Counted from the stretch's first letter, positions 18,587-28,432 are shown. The stretch is DNA of 64,000 nt from Cellvibrionaceae bacterium (GCA_021151825.1 JAGKWQ010000001.1:1-64000); one strand, 5' to 3'. Numbers and translations are program-made. The notes: a model not told the origin generated them from the sequence alone.

Positions 18587-19381
18587 TTAATTGCGTCCCA
18601 ATCGTTCTAACAATTTTTGGTTTTCAACTTCGATATGTTTGTAGAAATCCACATCGGTTAATTGCGATGCAGCAGCTTCGTCAATTACCAATACAACCTG
18701 TTCATGCAACTGCAATGCAGATGCCGGGCATGCAGCTGTTAACGGGCCTTCGACAGTCGCTTTGATAGCTTCAGCTTTATTTTCACCGGTCGCCAACAAA
18801 ACCACTTTTTTGGATTCGAGAATCGTACCAATACCCATTGTGATGGATAAATGCGGCTGGTATTCATCAGGGCCGAAGAAGCGCGCATTGTCATCGATGG
18901 TTGCACGCGTCAATGTTTTTACCCGGGTACGTGATTTCAATGATGATGAAGGTTCGTTAAAACCAATATGGCCATTGCGACCAATGCCCAACAATTGAAT
19001 ATCAATCCCGCCATGCTGTTTGATATTTTTTTCGTAAAGCTCACACGCTGAAAATGGATCTTCGGCATCACCAGGAGGAACTGCCGTTTGCGCTTTATCA
19101 ATATCAACATGGTCAAACAATTGTTGATTCATAAAATAGCGGTAACTTTGCGGATGAGCTCCAGGCAAACCTAAATATTCATCCAGGTTAAAGCTACTTA
19201 CTTTTTTAAAAGAAACGCTCTTATTTTGATAAGCAGCAATTAATTCTTTATACAACGCAACCGGTGTAGAGCCAGTAGCCAAACCCAATACTGAATCAGG
19301 CTTGCGATTAATTTGTTTGATAAAAATATCAGCGCCGTATTTGGCAACTTCGGCGGCGTCTTTCAGGATAACAACTTTCAT
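18587..19381 (-). CDS. nagB: Glucosamine-6-phosphate deaminase NagB
   Basis: The 264-residue protein is almost the length of E. coli NagB (266). It carries the family signatures VLGLATGSTPVALYKELI near residue 34, SFNLDEYLGL near 66 with the catalytic Asp/Glu region, and LLGIGRNGHIGFNEP near 131. It converts glucosamine-6-phosphate to fructose-6-phosphate and ammonia, the last step of GlcNAc catabolism. It is the final gene of the minus-strand operon, 47 bases after nagA, and ends at the shared terminator. Confidence 0.97.
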   Translation of the reverse strand: MKVVILKDAAEVAKYGADIFIKQINRKPDSVLGLATGSTPVALYKELIAAYQNKSVSFKKVSSFNLDEYLGLPGAHPQSYRYFMNQQLFDHVDIDKAQTAVPPGDAEDPFSACELYEKNIKQHGGIDIQLLGIGRNGHIGFNEPSSSLKSRTRVKTLTRATIDDNARFFGPDEYQPHLSITMGIGTILESKKVVLLATGENKAEAIKATVEGPLTAACPASALQLHEQVVLVIDEAAASQLTDVDFYKHIEVENQKLLERLGRN

Positions 19382-19428
19382 TAAGCACTCCGGTGAGTGT
19401 TGAAACAGAGGAACAGGTTGAAACCGAT

Positions 19429-20586
19429 CTAATTATGTTGGCTAATATCACCAGCAACCCAAGTATGGGTAACTTTAAAGTCATCGGTAAAGTGAACCAA
19501 ATCAGCGCGATAGTTTTCGCGAATACGACCAAGATGATTATCTACTTGCATATATTCTGCAGGATACAGTGATGCCATACGCAGACTCTCAGCGAGTTCA
19601 ACACCAACCCAATTGGTATTCAAGCGCACCGCATCAATCATCCCGATTGCACTGCCTGCCAAACGCCCTTCTGCATTCACCAGGCACCCATCTTTTTCAT
19701 AAATCGTTTCGCCATATATCTGGAATGATTTTTCCGGCGAACCGACAGTCGACATGGCATCAGTCACTAAATACATTTTGCCTTTAGGTTTTGCCGCATA
19801 AGCAATGCGCGCAGAAGCAGCATGCACATGATAGGTATCGATAATAATTCCGCACCAACTATTTGCATCCTCCAACGCTGCACCAACCACACCCGGCTCG
19901 CGGCCAGTTGTTGGGCGCATTGCATTATATAAATGCGTAAATCCGGAAAGACCTTCTTTCAATGCCGCTACAACATCATCGTAATGACCATCAGTATGGC
20001 CAGCGCAAACCACAACACCCGCAGAGGTTAATTGTTTAATTTGACCAGCATCTGCATGCTCAGGTGCAAGTGTCAGCATTACTTTAAATTCGTGTTGCGC
20101 TTTTACTGAAGCAACCAGCCAATCAATATCAGCTTGCTCCATTTTGCGAATATAACGTTCGTTGTGCGCACCGCGTCGTGCCATATCAAAAAATGGCCCT
20201 TCTACATGTACGCCTAATACACCTTTCAAACCTGCTGCAACGGCTGCTGCAATAGCGCGCACACCCGCTTGATGAACTTCTCGAGTATCACTAATTAACG
20301 TGGGCAATAATGAAGTAGTACCGGTAGGGCGATGCCCATCCAACATCGTCTGGATAGCAGAAACACTGGTATCGTTAGTAAAAAATGCACCGCCACCACC
20401 ATTAACTTGCAGGTCAATAAAGCCCGGCGCCAGCACACCGCCGTTTAATTCAATACGCGAAATATCTGCCGGCAAATGTTCGGCAGAAACCAGCGCTTCA
20501 ATTACATCGCCATTAATGATTAACGCGTGATTATTCAGAAATTCTTCGCCGGTAAAAATTCGTGCTCCGACTAATGCTTGTTTCAT
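19429..20586 (-). CDS. nagA: N-acetylglucosamine-6-phosphate deacetylase NagA
   Basis: I chose the ATG at 20586 (ATAGGT 6-7 bases upstream); an ATG two codons earlier is the alternative. The 385 residues show the amidohydrolase layout: GFIDLQVNGGGG near residue 55, the metal ligand motif HVEGPFF near 127, the histidines in GHTDGHYDD and THLYNAMRP, and the catalytic aspartate in LVTDAM. The enzyme removes acetate from GlcNAc-6-phosphate, feeding NagB. The HxH metal pair near the start of the barrel is replaced by QVNGGG, as in other one-metal NagA enzymes. It sits between nagX and nagB. Confidence 0.96.
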   Translation of the reverse strand: MKQALVGARIFTGEEFLNNHALIINGDVIEALVSAEHLPADISRIELNGGVLAPGFIDLQVNGGGGAFFTNDTSVSAIQTMLDGHRPTGTTSLLPTLISDTREVHQAGVRAIAAAVAAGLKGVLGVHVEGPFFDMARRGAHNERYIRKMEQADIDWLVASVKAQHEFKVMLTLAPEHADAGQIKQLTSAGVVVCAGHTDGHYDDVVAALKEGLSGFTHLYNAMRPTTGREPGVVGAALEDANSWCGIIIDTYHVHAASARIAYAAKPKGKMYLVTDAMSTVGSPEKSFQIYGETIYEKDGCLVNAEGRLAGSAIGMIDAVRLNTNWVGVELAESLRMASLYPAEYMQVDNHLGRIRENYRADLVHFTDDFKVTHTWVAGDISQHN

Positions 20587-20641
20587 AGCCATACCTATAC
20601 AAACCACTACTTACCCGCTGTAAAAGATTACAAACTGGTTT

Positions 20642-21730
20642 TTATAAACTGATAATGATATTGCGCTTGTGTAATACCCAGGCAACAAACCACAAAATGG
20701 CAACCATCAGAATAGCAAACAGGAAAGAAGCAAAATAAGGATCCGCAAAACTACGGAAAGAACCATAAAGCGCGCTATACGCGTTTTCGTTACCAACAGG
20801 AATTAAATACAAGGTTGTCGCCAACAAACCGGACAGCACATAAATAAAGAGCGGATTTTTACCAATAATTTCAAAAAAGTGGTACACAGGACGCGCTACA
20901 TTAATTGCCGCCGATTGCTCGATTTTCACCAGCAGGAGCAATACCAAAATCGCCACACCGCAAGTCAGCAATACAAATGGGCTAGTCCATAATGATTTAT
21001 TAATTGGGAACACCGTGCTCCAGGCCAACGCCAATGCAATTAACAACAATGCCGATACAAATAATTTACTCAATGCTTTTTCTTTGTTTTCACTCGCTAA
21101 CAATACGCGGGTAGCTTCGAAACCAATCAGCACATTCACAATCGATGGAAAGGTACTCAAAATCCCCTCTGGATCAAACGGCATACCTTTACCTTGCCAG
21201 AGATGACTTGCTCCCAACACCGACAAATCTATCTGGCGAACAATGCTGTGCTCCAGGCTATATGGATCTGCCGAGAGATTAAGTAATCCCCAATAGCCGA
21301 CCAGTAAAATTGCGCTGATTACAACACGCGCAGTAAAACCAAAATACAAAATAATAAATGCCGCAAAACCGTAGGCAATTGCAATTCGTTGCAACACGCC
21401 CATGATGCGCCATTGATCAAGGCCTTCATTGAATGGGTAAGCGGCCAGCAGGACACCGATTAAAAATAGCAGCGCGACTCGGCGTAATATTTTCTTTGCT
21501 TGCGCTGCGGCATTTAATTGGCTCAGCCCACGCACTGCAAAGTACATCGCTGAGCCGACAATAAACATAAAGAAGGGAAATACAAAATCTGTGGGAGTGG
21601 CACCATGCCAATCAGCATGCAATAACGGCCCATATACAAACTCCCATGATCCTGGCGTATTCACCAGAATCATGAGCGCGAGGGTCAAACCACGCATTAC
21701 ATCCAAAGCTAAAAAACGTTGCTTGACCAT
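20642..21730 (-). CDS. nagX: NagX-type membrane protein (heparan-glucosaminide acetyltransferase-like, DUF5009/DUF1624)
   Basis: The 362-residue protein has about 10 transmembrane helices. It starts with the family hallmark LALDVMRGLTLALMILVNTPGSW followed by HADWHGATPTDFVFPFFMF, seen in bacterial relatives of human HGSNAT. In Xanthomonas and Alteromonadales a nagX of this type sits in GlcNAc clusters and is proposed to transport or trans-acetylate amino sugars at the inner membrane; its biochemistry is not settled. Here it lies between the permease nagP and nagA in one operon, which supports an amino-sugar substrate. Confidence 0.9.
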   Translation of the reverse strand: MVKQRFLALDVMRGLTLALMILVNTPGSWEFVYGPLLHADWHGATPTDFVFPFFMFIVGSAMYFAVRGLSQLNAAAQAKKILRRVALLFLIGVLLAAYPFNEGLDQWRIMGVLQRIAIAYGFAAFIILYFGFTARVVISAILLVGYWGLLNLSADPYSLEHSIVRQIDLSVLGASHLWQGKGMPFDPEGILSTFPSIVNVLIGFEATRVLLASENKEKALSKLFVSALLLIALALAWSTVFPINKSLWTSPFVLLTCGVAILVLLLLVKIEQSAAINVARPVYHFFEIIGKNPLFIYVLSGLLATTLYLIPVGNENAYSALYGSFRSFADPYFASFLFAILMVAILWFVAWVLHKRNIIISL

Positions 21731-21781
21731 CGGATACCTCGCAGACGATAAAAATAAATCAGCAAATAATCTTGGAAAAGA

Positions 21782-23086
21782 TTATTTCCAGCTGCGCAGT
21801 TTGTATCCTTTTGCTGCGTAATAAAGAATAAACAAATAACAAGGGGTCATCACAATGTAGGCGGTTTGACGATCCACCAAGTGAGAAACACCACCGAGAA
21901 TTAACGGGAATACGGCACCACCGGCGATAGCCATAATCAAGAGTGCAGAACCGGTAGCGGTATATTTACCCAAACCACTCAACGCCAAAGGCCAAATTGC
22001 CGGCCATACGATGGCGTTAGCAAGACCTAGCAATGCGATACACAAAATAGTGTTAGGGATAGCAGGTACACCGGCAAAAGAAAGTAATGAAGAAATAGAA
22101 GTTGATTCAGCGTTACCAAATACGATGCTCAGGCTTAATACCACTCCAAGAATCGCTGAAACCAGCAACATATTTTGTTGGGAAATAACACGTGGAATTA
22201 ACAAAATTCCGAGTATGTAGCCTACTACCATGCACGACATAGTAATCGAGGTCAAAATGGCGAAGTTGCTGAATCCAATACTACGACCATAAGCGCCGAT
22301 GCTATCACCTGCAATTACCTCAACACCCACATAAACAAATAATGCGATCACACCCAAGACCAAATTGGGGAATTGAAATACTTCACGCAAAGGTAATTTG
22401 TCTTCTTTACTTTCTTCTGATTCCAGATCAGGCAACGATGAAAATCTTACTAACACAGCAACAACACCAATAATGATCGCCATGTAGATGTACGGCATGA
22501 TCAGGTTATTGGCTAATTGATCTATTTCTTCCGGAGTCGGTGTTGTGCTGGTATGAGAGTTCATTCCACCCAGAATTAACGCCGTGAAAACAATCGGCGC
22601 AACAATACCTGCCGATTTATTTAAAATCCCCATAATACTAATGCGACGGGCAGCAGATTCCTCCGGCCCCATTTTTACCACATAGGGATTTACCGCTGTT
22701 TGTACTAATGTCTGCCCTGCTCCCATAATGAATTGGGCCAACAGGAAGAGCGCGAACGATTGCGCTTTTGCAGCGGGTATATAAAAAAGAGCAGCAGCAG
22801 CCATAACACCCAAGCCTATCGCCATGCCATTTTTATAACCGACACTATTGATAAGCCATGAAGAGGGAATTGAAAAAATACAAACGGAGAAATAAAAACT
22901 TGAAATGATTAAGTACGCCTGGATTGGATTTAATTTCAAAATCATTTCCAGGTAAGGCATTAACGACCCATTCAACCAGGTCACAAATCCGAAAATAAAG
23001 AAAAGCCCCGCAATCATTGCCAGCGGAATGAGCGAGTTCGAATACTTTTCCTGAATATTGGTAGCGGTCATAGTTTCACTATTCAT
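21782..23086 (-). CDS. nagP: NagP-type GlcNAc permease (MFS, FucP-like)
   Basis: I take the ATG at 23086, 19 bases after the nagK stop; a GTG at 23119 would overlap nagK. The 434 residues have 12 predicted transmembrane helices and FucP/GlcP-type features, including FFIFGFVTWLNGSLMPYLE in helix 1, GAGQTLVQTAVNPYV in helix 4 and GVEVIAGDSIGAYG in helix 7. In gammaproteobacteria lacking a GlcNAc phosphotransferase system, this permease imports GlcNAc by proton symport for phosphorylation by NagK. The operon position directly after nagK supports the assignment. Confidence 0.93.
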   Translation of the reverse strand: MNSETMTATNIQEKYSNSLIPLAMIAGLFFIFGFVTWLNGSLMPYLEMILKLNPIQAYLIISSFYFSVCIFSIPSSWLINSVGYKNGMAIGLGVMAAAALFYIPAAKAQSFALFLLAQFIMGAGQTLVQTAVNPYVVKMGPEESAARRISIMGILNKSAGIVAPIVFTALILGGMNSHTSTTPTPEEIDQLANNLIMPYIYMAIIIGVVAVLVRFSSLPDLESEESKEDKLPLREVFQFPNLVLGVIALFVYVGVEVIAGDSIGAYGRSIGFSNFAILTSITMSCMVVGYILGILLIPRVISQQNMLLVSAILGVVLSLSIVFGNAESTSISSLLSFAGVPAIPNTILCIALLGLANAIVWPAIWPLALSGLGKYTATGSALLIMAIAGGAVFPLILGGVSHLVDRQTAYIVMTPCYLFILYYAAKGYKLRSWK

Positions 23087-23105
23087 AATTATTAGTCGAC
23101 TCTGG

Positions 23106-24032
23106 TTAAAGGGTAGCACTTAATTGATCATTGTTATTTTTTGCCGTCCTCAGAGCCTGCTTCGCAAAGTAAACCGCTCCAAATTCCGGCTGGTAAAGTA
23201 CTGGGGAGAGATTATCAGCCATGTCTTTCTCCATCCAGGGAATCAGACGCGGAGCCAAACCACCAATAATTGACATGCGCCCGGGGGTGGTAGCCCAAAG
23301 CTTGCGAGCTACGCCACTCATGTAGGCAGCCCCTTCCTTAACGATATTGATAGCAACCGCATCACCGCCATCAGCAGCATCCACCACAAAAATCGCGAAT
23401 TTGGCATAGTCCCCCTGCCGTGCACCAAACATGCGATCCACAATCATCATGCCTTCGGCTTGCAGAAATTCACCGATCGACTGGCTTAAACTGGTTTGTG
23501 GCCCCAAATCGTCTGACGCTAGCAAAACCGCTTGAATAGCTTCTAACCCCATCCAGGCACCGCTGCCTTTATCACCAATGGGAAAACCATGACCACCAAT
23601 AAAAAGTGATTCATTATTTACAAATGAATAACCACAGGAACCCGTACCACAAATCATCACCGCACCTTCATCGCGATTGTGCGCACCCAGGCAGGCAATA
23701 TGGAGATCAGTAGTGAGATGCATTTCTTTGAAAGGATGATCCCAAGCCGACATAACGTCATAGAGGCTGGGAACATTTACGCCTGCAAGGCCGGCACCGG
23801 CAATTAATCCACTAATGGCTGACGGAGGTAAACCTGCATCGATCAGCGCTAATTCAGCGGCAGTGCGTATGGAATCTTTGGCTTGTTGAACGCCCTGGAA
23901 AGGATTGGCTGGACCACCGACGCCAGTACCCAGCACCTGCAAATCTTCGGTCATGATACTGGCTCGACATTTGGTGCCTCCGCCATCAATTCCGATAAAC
24001 AAGGTTTGCACGCCTGATGGCAACTTCGCCAT
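23106..24032 (-). CDS. nagK: N-acetylglucosamine kinase, BadF/BcrA ATPase family
   Basis: The 308-residue protein shows the actin-like ATPase fold: phosphate-1 motif LFIGIDGGGTKCRASIM at the start, GLIAGAGLAGV near residue 85, GAVMICGTGSCGYSF near 137 and SIIGGLAPRL near 265. The family phosphorylates GlcNAc or glucosamine at O6. An AGAGG ribosome site lies about 8 bases upstream of the ATG. It is the first gene of nagK-nagP-nagX-nagA-nagB, so cytoplasmic GlcNAc would be trapped as GlcNAc-6-phosphate. The operon promoter and an operator-like palindrome lie in 24033-24310. Confidence 0.93.
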   Translation of the reverse strand: MAKLPSGVQTLFIGIDGGGTKCRASIMTEDLQVLGTGVGGPANPFQGVQQAKDSIRTAAELALIDAGLPPSAISGLIAGAGLAGVNVPSLYDVMSAWDHPFKEMHLTTDLHIACLGAHNRDEGAVMICGTGSCGYSFVNNESLFIGGHGFPIGDKGSGAWMGLEAIQAVLLASDDLGPQTSLSQSIGEFLQAEGMMIVDRMFGARQGDYAKFAIFVVDAADGGDAVAINIVKEGAAYMSGVARKLWATTPGRMSIIGGLAPRLIPWMEKDMADNLSPVLYQPEFGAVYFAKQALRTAKNNNDQLSATL

Positions 24033-24507
24033 GATCTACCTCTTAAGTTTCTTAGAGCTATACCTGGGTTCTAAAACACCAGAACCAGATACTTAAAATT
24101 CGTTGTTTTGGTGTAAAGCGTCCCGTGTCAATGGCGATCATAGCAGACTGTGAAAAAAGGTTAGTGCCCCACGGGACACTAACCACAAGACCACTACTAC
24201 AGCTCTAGAGAACTCATGCCCCATGATACTGAAACTAATAAGGAGAACTATCAGCTCCAGCTTGTCATCATCGGACAAGCTTAGATTACGCACAGCGGAC
24301 AACGTTGTCAAACATTATTAGCGAGTTCCTTTAAGATTTATTAAGCGACGTTACGGAAACACACACTTCGCCAAAAAAGCTCGAAATGCATCCTGTTAAT
24401 AGACGCACATTTAAGATATAAAAATAATTCTATGCAGAAAAAGTGAGGGCACAATCACACAGAATATCCGACCTTTTCTGGAAGGCATTGCAAACCAAAG
24501 CGTAAGG
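24033..24507. other. Intergenic region, nag operon control region
   Basis: 475 bases without a coding gene. It contains the palindrome at 24298-24309 and a stem (AGCTTGTC around CATCATCG, GACAAGCT) near 24259-24282, just beyond the DUF6445 gene's 3' side, plus TA-rich sequence near nagK. The nagK transcript should begin here. Confidence 0.55.
24298..24309. promoter_or_regulatory. LacI-type operator (GACAACGTTGTC), nag operon
   Basis: A perfect 12-base palindrome with a central CG, typical of LacI-family operators. The identical 12-mer occurs twice upstream of the TonB-dependent receptor (31179, 31215). It lies 266 bases before the nagK start, which is far for a simple overlapping operator. 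Binding by the LacI-type protein at 17472 is inferred. Confidence 0.72.
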
Positions 24508-25230
24508 CTAAAAAGCGACAAATGAATTCACCGTTAGCCGCCCTGTATCCGGATTGTCATCAACACTCCTTTCGGGATTGGTAATATATGGGGAGTGTAT
24601 TAGGCAACTACGATAAATAACCATTCGATTGTATTTGGCATTTACCACTGAAATTTTTGTAAAGTACTGATCTGATTCCGTAAAATATGCCGGTTTTAAC
24701 TCCCGCTTCTCCAGTTCAGAAAAATACACGCCAATATAATCATTACTTCTCTCTGTAGTAACGACCTCAAAATTCGTGGCATTGTGGCGATAAAACGCAG
24801 TGCCTCCATGAGACTCATCACACAAGTATAAAAGCACAGCAAATTGGTTATATGCGCTAGTATCAAAATGAGGAGTCAGCTGTATTTTTCCAAGATGTTC
24901 TGGCTTTATGGTTGTTAATGACATACTACAAACCGCCTTGCGCAACGGTAATCCGGCAGGGATGTCATATTCTTTTATTATGATTGGACCAATCAAATCC
25001 ATTAACGCATGTGAATATGTCGATGGAGGAGTCAATCTTAAGCCGGGATATCCAGTCCCCGGCTTGGGAATGGGATATGGCTCAAATGAATTATGTTTGG
25101 CAAACTCAACCAGATCCGATGGTTTTTTTAACAGATCATCAATGATTAAAATTTTCTGTTTTTCTTCGCCAATTTGAACTGTGTCAATAGATAAGTTTTC
25201 ATTAAAAATAGAAGTGCTGTTGATTGACAT
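24508..25230 (-). CDS. DUF6445 family protein (2-oxoglutarate-oxygenase-like fold)
   Basis: The 240-residue protein has the signature LLIIDDLLKKPSDLVEFA-type N-terminus and a central QLTPHFDTSAYNQFAVLLYL. The HxD pair (His-Phe-Asp) and the later RSCLIHSPYI with RLTVNSFVAF give the H-x-D...H...R arrangement of iron/2-oxoglutarate oxygenases. Proteins of this type (DUF6445) recur next to tryptophan-halogenase-like genes and TonB receptors in Xanthomonas, Caulobacter and Cellvibrio-type carbohydrate loci. Their reaction is not known. It is the last gene of the receptor-halogenase-halogenase string, 116 bases after the second halogenase. Confidence 0.75.
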   Translation of the reverse strand: MSINSTSIFNENLSIDTVQIGEEKQKILIIDDLLKKPSDLVEFAKHNSFEPYPIPKPGTGYPGLRLTPPSTYSHALMDLIGPIIIKEYDIPAGLPLRKAVCSMSLTTIKPEHLGKIQLTPHFDTSAYNQFAVLLYLCDESHGGTAFYRHNATNFEVVTTERSNDYIGVYFSELEKRELKPAYFTESDQYFTKISVVNAKYNRMVIYRSCLIHSPYITNPERSVDDNPDTGRLTVNSFVAF

Positions 25231-25346
25231 TGTTCTGCCACTGCGTTTGGAATTTAATTTTTAAAAACAATATTGAGTATAAATCAACCATCATTATACC
25301 GGCGGATTTTGTTAACCATGATATCTTTCCTGGCGCCCCACACCAA

Positions 25347-26840
25347 TCAGATTAATTCATTGTGTTTTTTAAAATTTAATGCACAACGTCGAATAAAATC
25401 GGACAACTTTGCCATATCATGCCGGGATTTATATTGTGTTGCCGAGCGCCCTGTCAGTGTTGGGAAAACCCCATATCCAGCCAGCAAACAAGCCCACGAT
25501 TCCGCCTGATAGCTTCCTTCCAAACCATATGCATGCATGTCCTTAACAAAATTCTCTCCCTCTTTCCATAAAGCTAAAATTTTTCTCAATTTTTCGGGCA
25601 GAACCTGATTAGCAGCATTATCACGCCAATAGTCCGTATCTTTTCGTTGATTCACTTTATAATGACAAACGATATAATCTCTGACTCCATCAAATTTCGT
25701 GTTAATTTCATTATTAAAATTCACAACGAATTGGTTTGAATAAGATCCTTTTTCGTAAAATTTTATAAATCGGGTGATAGTTTCATAAACCAAATGTAAT
25801 GCGGTGGCTTCCAAAGGCTCAATAAATCCTTGAGATAATCCAACTGCCACACAATTTTTTTCCCAATGCCTGTCAACTCGTCCGATCTTCATATTAAGGT
25901 GCCTTGCATTGACCTCACTCTCCAATGCACCCAAATGCTGCCTTAATTCTATTTCCGCCTGATCTGATGAAATATAATCAGTGCTATACACATAACCATT
26001 TCCAAAACGATTTGTTAAGGGAATTTTCCATGCCCAGCCATTTGATAAAGCAGTTGCTGTTGTTTCAGGAGGAAGAGTTTCTGTAATAGGGCTTGGCATT
26101 ACTACTGCGGCAGTATTAAATAAATTTTCCTTAAAACTTTGAAAAGTTACCTTTAATGCGCCTTGCAAAAGCAAAGATTTAAAGCCAGAGCAATCAATGA
26201 AAAAGTCTGCACTCAGAAAACTATTATCATCCAATCGGACTGAAGATAACTCACCATTAGCATCAAGTATGACTTCTGTTAACGTACCCTGAACTCTCTT
26301 TACGTTTTTCTGGGCAGCTTTTTCAGCAAGAAATTGCCCTAACAAAGTAGAATCAAAATGATATCCATAAGCTACATCAAACGGAAAAGATTCCGCTGGA
26401 ATAGGGCCTAAGTTTTCTTTAGCCAGATAAGCTGCTAAAAAATAATTATCAGGGTGCACATCGGCGTTATTACCTTGTATACGCTCTCTAATACTGTTAA
26501 AAAAAACCGGGGTAGTAAAGCTATCAGTCTGGGACGGGAAAGGATGAAAATATTTTTCAAAACCAGGAATGAATGACCAATTTAAAAATGAAATTCCATT
26601 TTTATATGTCGCATTGCAAAAAGGCATCCACTCCGCCTCAGCAACACCAATAGCATCAAAAAAAACCTTTAACTGCGGTGTAGAACCTTCCCCTACGCCA
26701 ATAATTCCTATATCAGGAGATTCCAACAAACAGATTTCTACATCGGCCCAGCGCGATGCAATTAAGTTCGCAGCCATCCAGCCTGCAGTCCCACCACCAA
26801 CGATAAGAATTTTTTTAGGTTTTTGTGGATAATTCATCAT
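25347..26840 (-). CDS. Tryptophan-halogenase-family flavoprotein (second copy)
   Basis: The 497-residue protein starts with the FAD-binding GxGxxG motif (ILIVGGGTAGWMAANL). It has the halogenase lysine context YKNGISFLNWSF (equivalent to K79 of PrnA), a complete WxWxIP motif (GWAWKIPL), and the late GLSQGFIEPLEATALHLV segment typical of the family. True tryptophan halogenases chlorinate indoles with FADH2 supplied by a separate reductase; no reductase gene is nearby. Family members beside TonB receptors have no proven substrate. Its start lies two bases after the stop of the first copy, so the two are translationally close. AT content is higher than in the nag genes. Confidence 0.88.
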   Translation of the reverse strand: MMNYPQKPKKILIVGGGTAGWMAANLIASRWADVEICLLESPDIGIIGVGEGSTPQLKVFFDAIGVAEAEWMPFCNATYKNGISFLNWSFIPGFEKYFHPFPSQTDSFTTPVFFNSIRERIQGNNADVHPDNYFLAAYLAKENLGPIPAESFPFDVAYGYHFDSTLLGQFLAEKAAQKNVKRVQGTLTEVILDANGELSSVRLDDNSFLSADFFIDCSGFKSLLLQGALKVTFQSFKENLFNTAAVVMPSPITETLPPETTATALSNGWAWKIPLTNRFGNGYVYSTDYISSDQAEIELRQHLGALESEVNARHLNMKIGRVDRHWEKNCVAVGLSQGFIEPLEATALHLVYETITRFIKFYEKGSYSNQFVVNFNNEINTKFDGVRDYIVCHYKVNQRKDTDYWRDNAANQVLPEKLRKILALWKEGENFVKDMHAYGLEGSYQAESWACLLAGYGVFPTLTGRSATQYKSRHDMAKLSDFIRRCALNFKKHNELI

Positions 26841-26842
26841 GT

Positions 26843-28369
26843 TTAGACCAACCGGGACATGTGTTGCTTTAATTTTTCAAGGTATGTGCGATGATTTGGC
26901 AGCTTGTCCTTCAACGCATTAAATTGCTGATTTTTATGGCTTACACATTGATTTATAAACACATCAGTATTATTCGCCCTTACAGGGTGCCGGGTGGGAT
27001 ATTTCATGCCATATAAAATATAGAGATAATTATCTACATCAAACACTTCAAACTTGCTAAAGAAATCTTGTCGTTCAGGAACCTGGTTTTTCCACACTTC
27101 CAAGCGCAGCTTAAGCTCATCAGATAGTTGTGCGCCCTCTGTATTGTCTAGCCAGAATTGTGAATCACGCCTATCAGATAAAAAGTAATGCAATTGTACA
27201 AAATCAATAACCCTTTCCCATACATAGGTGAAAGTTGTATTAAATCTGCGAGAAAAGCTTTCTATCTGATCTGCTGTTTTCGGAAATCCTTTAGCCAGAT
27301 ATTCGGCAGCATAATCGGTGACCAGAATTGATGTAGCTTCCAACGGTTCAACAAACCCTTGCGCCAACCCCAATGCAACACAATTTTTTTCCCATAATTT
27401 TTTCCTGTATCCAATGCGCATGGGTACTCGTCTTGGATTCATACTCTCTAATTCAACACCAAGATATGAAGAAAATGACGAAATAGCCTCAGATTCACTC
27501 ATGTGCTTGTCAGAATAAACAAACCCAACACCTCGCCGGTTGAGTAAGGCGATATCCCAGATCCAGCCTGCCTTGTGTGCAGTTGCAATAGTGAAAGGTG
27601 GTATCGGTTCATTCTCATTAGGGATTTGAATTGCCAATGCCGCATTAGTAATAATCTGCGATGACTTATCGATCAAAGGAACGGCTAATTCCTTTTCAAT
27701 CAGAATCGAATGAAAACCACTACAGTCAATGTAAAAATCGAAAGCCAGAGTTTCTCCTTCGCTCGTTAATAAAGATAATATTTCGCCTTCTGTACCTTTT
27801 GTTGCACATTCAATATTCGCAAATTTATGAATTACGCCAAATCTCTCTTGCGCATTTTTAGCAAGAAGCTTTGCAAACTTTACTGCATTTAAATGATATG
27901 CATAATTGAGTGGCCCCTGATAAGGCAAAGAAGATATCAATTTGGGAGAAAGAAAATCATTACATGCTTTTTCTTGTATACCTACAAAGTCAGCATAGCT
28001 TTTCTGCATTCCACTGTTTAGCCAGAACGGAGCCCAATTTTCATTATCGTTATAAGTAGGATCAAATGGATGGTAATAATAATTTTCATCCCCGTGCTTT
28101 TTTGAATCGAGCCAATTTACAAATTTTATGCCCTGCTTGAACGTAACGTCGCAACAATCAATAAACTCAGCCTCAGAAATTTCGAAGCGAGCCAAAGTGG
28201 CGCGAATGTGAGGAACAGTACCCTCACCAACACCAATAATAGGAACATTAGGTGATTCTATTAAGGTGATCTCATATCCAAATTGCGCGGATAACTCTAA
28301 CCCTAAATGATTGGCAGCTAACCAACCTGCCGTACCACCACCAATAATAGCTATTCGCTTTATCTGCAT
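26843..28369 (-). CDS. Tryptophan-halogenase-family flavoprotein (first copy)
   Basis: I chose the ATG at 28369 (GTGAGAA upstream); a longer frame to 28432 would read through the terminator hairpin. The 508 residues open with IAIIGGGTAGWLAANHL and retain the lysine in TFKQGIKFVNWL and the GLAQGFVEPLEATSILV segment. The WxWxIP motif is altered to GWIWDIAL, losing the Lys-Ile-Pro part that marks classical halogenases and excludes monooxygenase chemistry. The enzyme may be a halogenase with altered substrate or a flavin oxygenase. It is the first gene after the receptor and a terminator. Confidence 0.87.
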   Translation of the reverse strand: MQIKRIAIIGGGTAGWLAANHLGLELSAQFGYEITLIESPNVPIIGVGEGTVPHIRATLARFEISEAEFIDCCDVTFKQGIKFVNWLDSKKHGDENYYYHPFDPTYNDNENWAPFWLNSGMQKSYADFVGIQEKACNDFLSPKLISSLPYQGPLNYAYHLNAVKFAKLLAKNAQERFGVIHKFANIECATKGTEGEILSLLTSEGETLAFDFYIDCSGFHSILIEKELAVPLIDKSSQIITNAALAIQIPNENEPIPPFTIATAHKAGWIWDIALLNRRGVGFVYSDKHMSESEAISSFSSYLGVELESMNPRRVPMRIGYRKKLWEKNCVALGLAQGFVEPLEATSILVTDYAAEYLAKGFPKTADQIESFSRRFNTTFTYVWERVIDFVQLHYFLSDRRDSQFWLDNTEGAQLSDELKLRLEVWKNQVPERQDFFSKFEVFDVDNYLYILYGMKYPTRHPVRANNTDVFINQCVSHKNQQFNALKDKLPNHRTYLEKLKQHMSRLV

Positions 28370-28392
28370 GCTGTTCTCACAAATTTCAAACA

Positions 28393-28423
28393 AAAAAAAA
28401 CCCAGCCGAAGCTGGGCTTTTTT
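28393..28423 (-). terminator. Terminator after the TonB-dependent receptor
   Basis: On the minus strand a 9-base stem (AAGCCCAGC-type arm, TTCG loop) is followed by nine T. It sits immediately after the receptor stop at 28433 and before the first halogenase start at 28369, so receptor levels can greatly exceed those of the halogenases. Confidence 0.85.
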
Positions 28424-28432
28424 GAGCATCAA

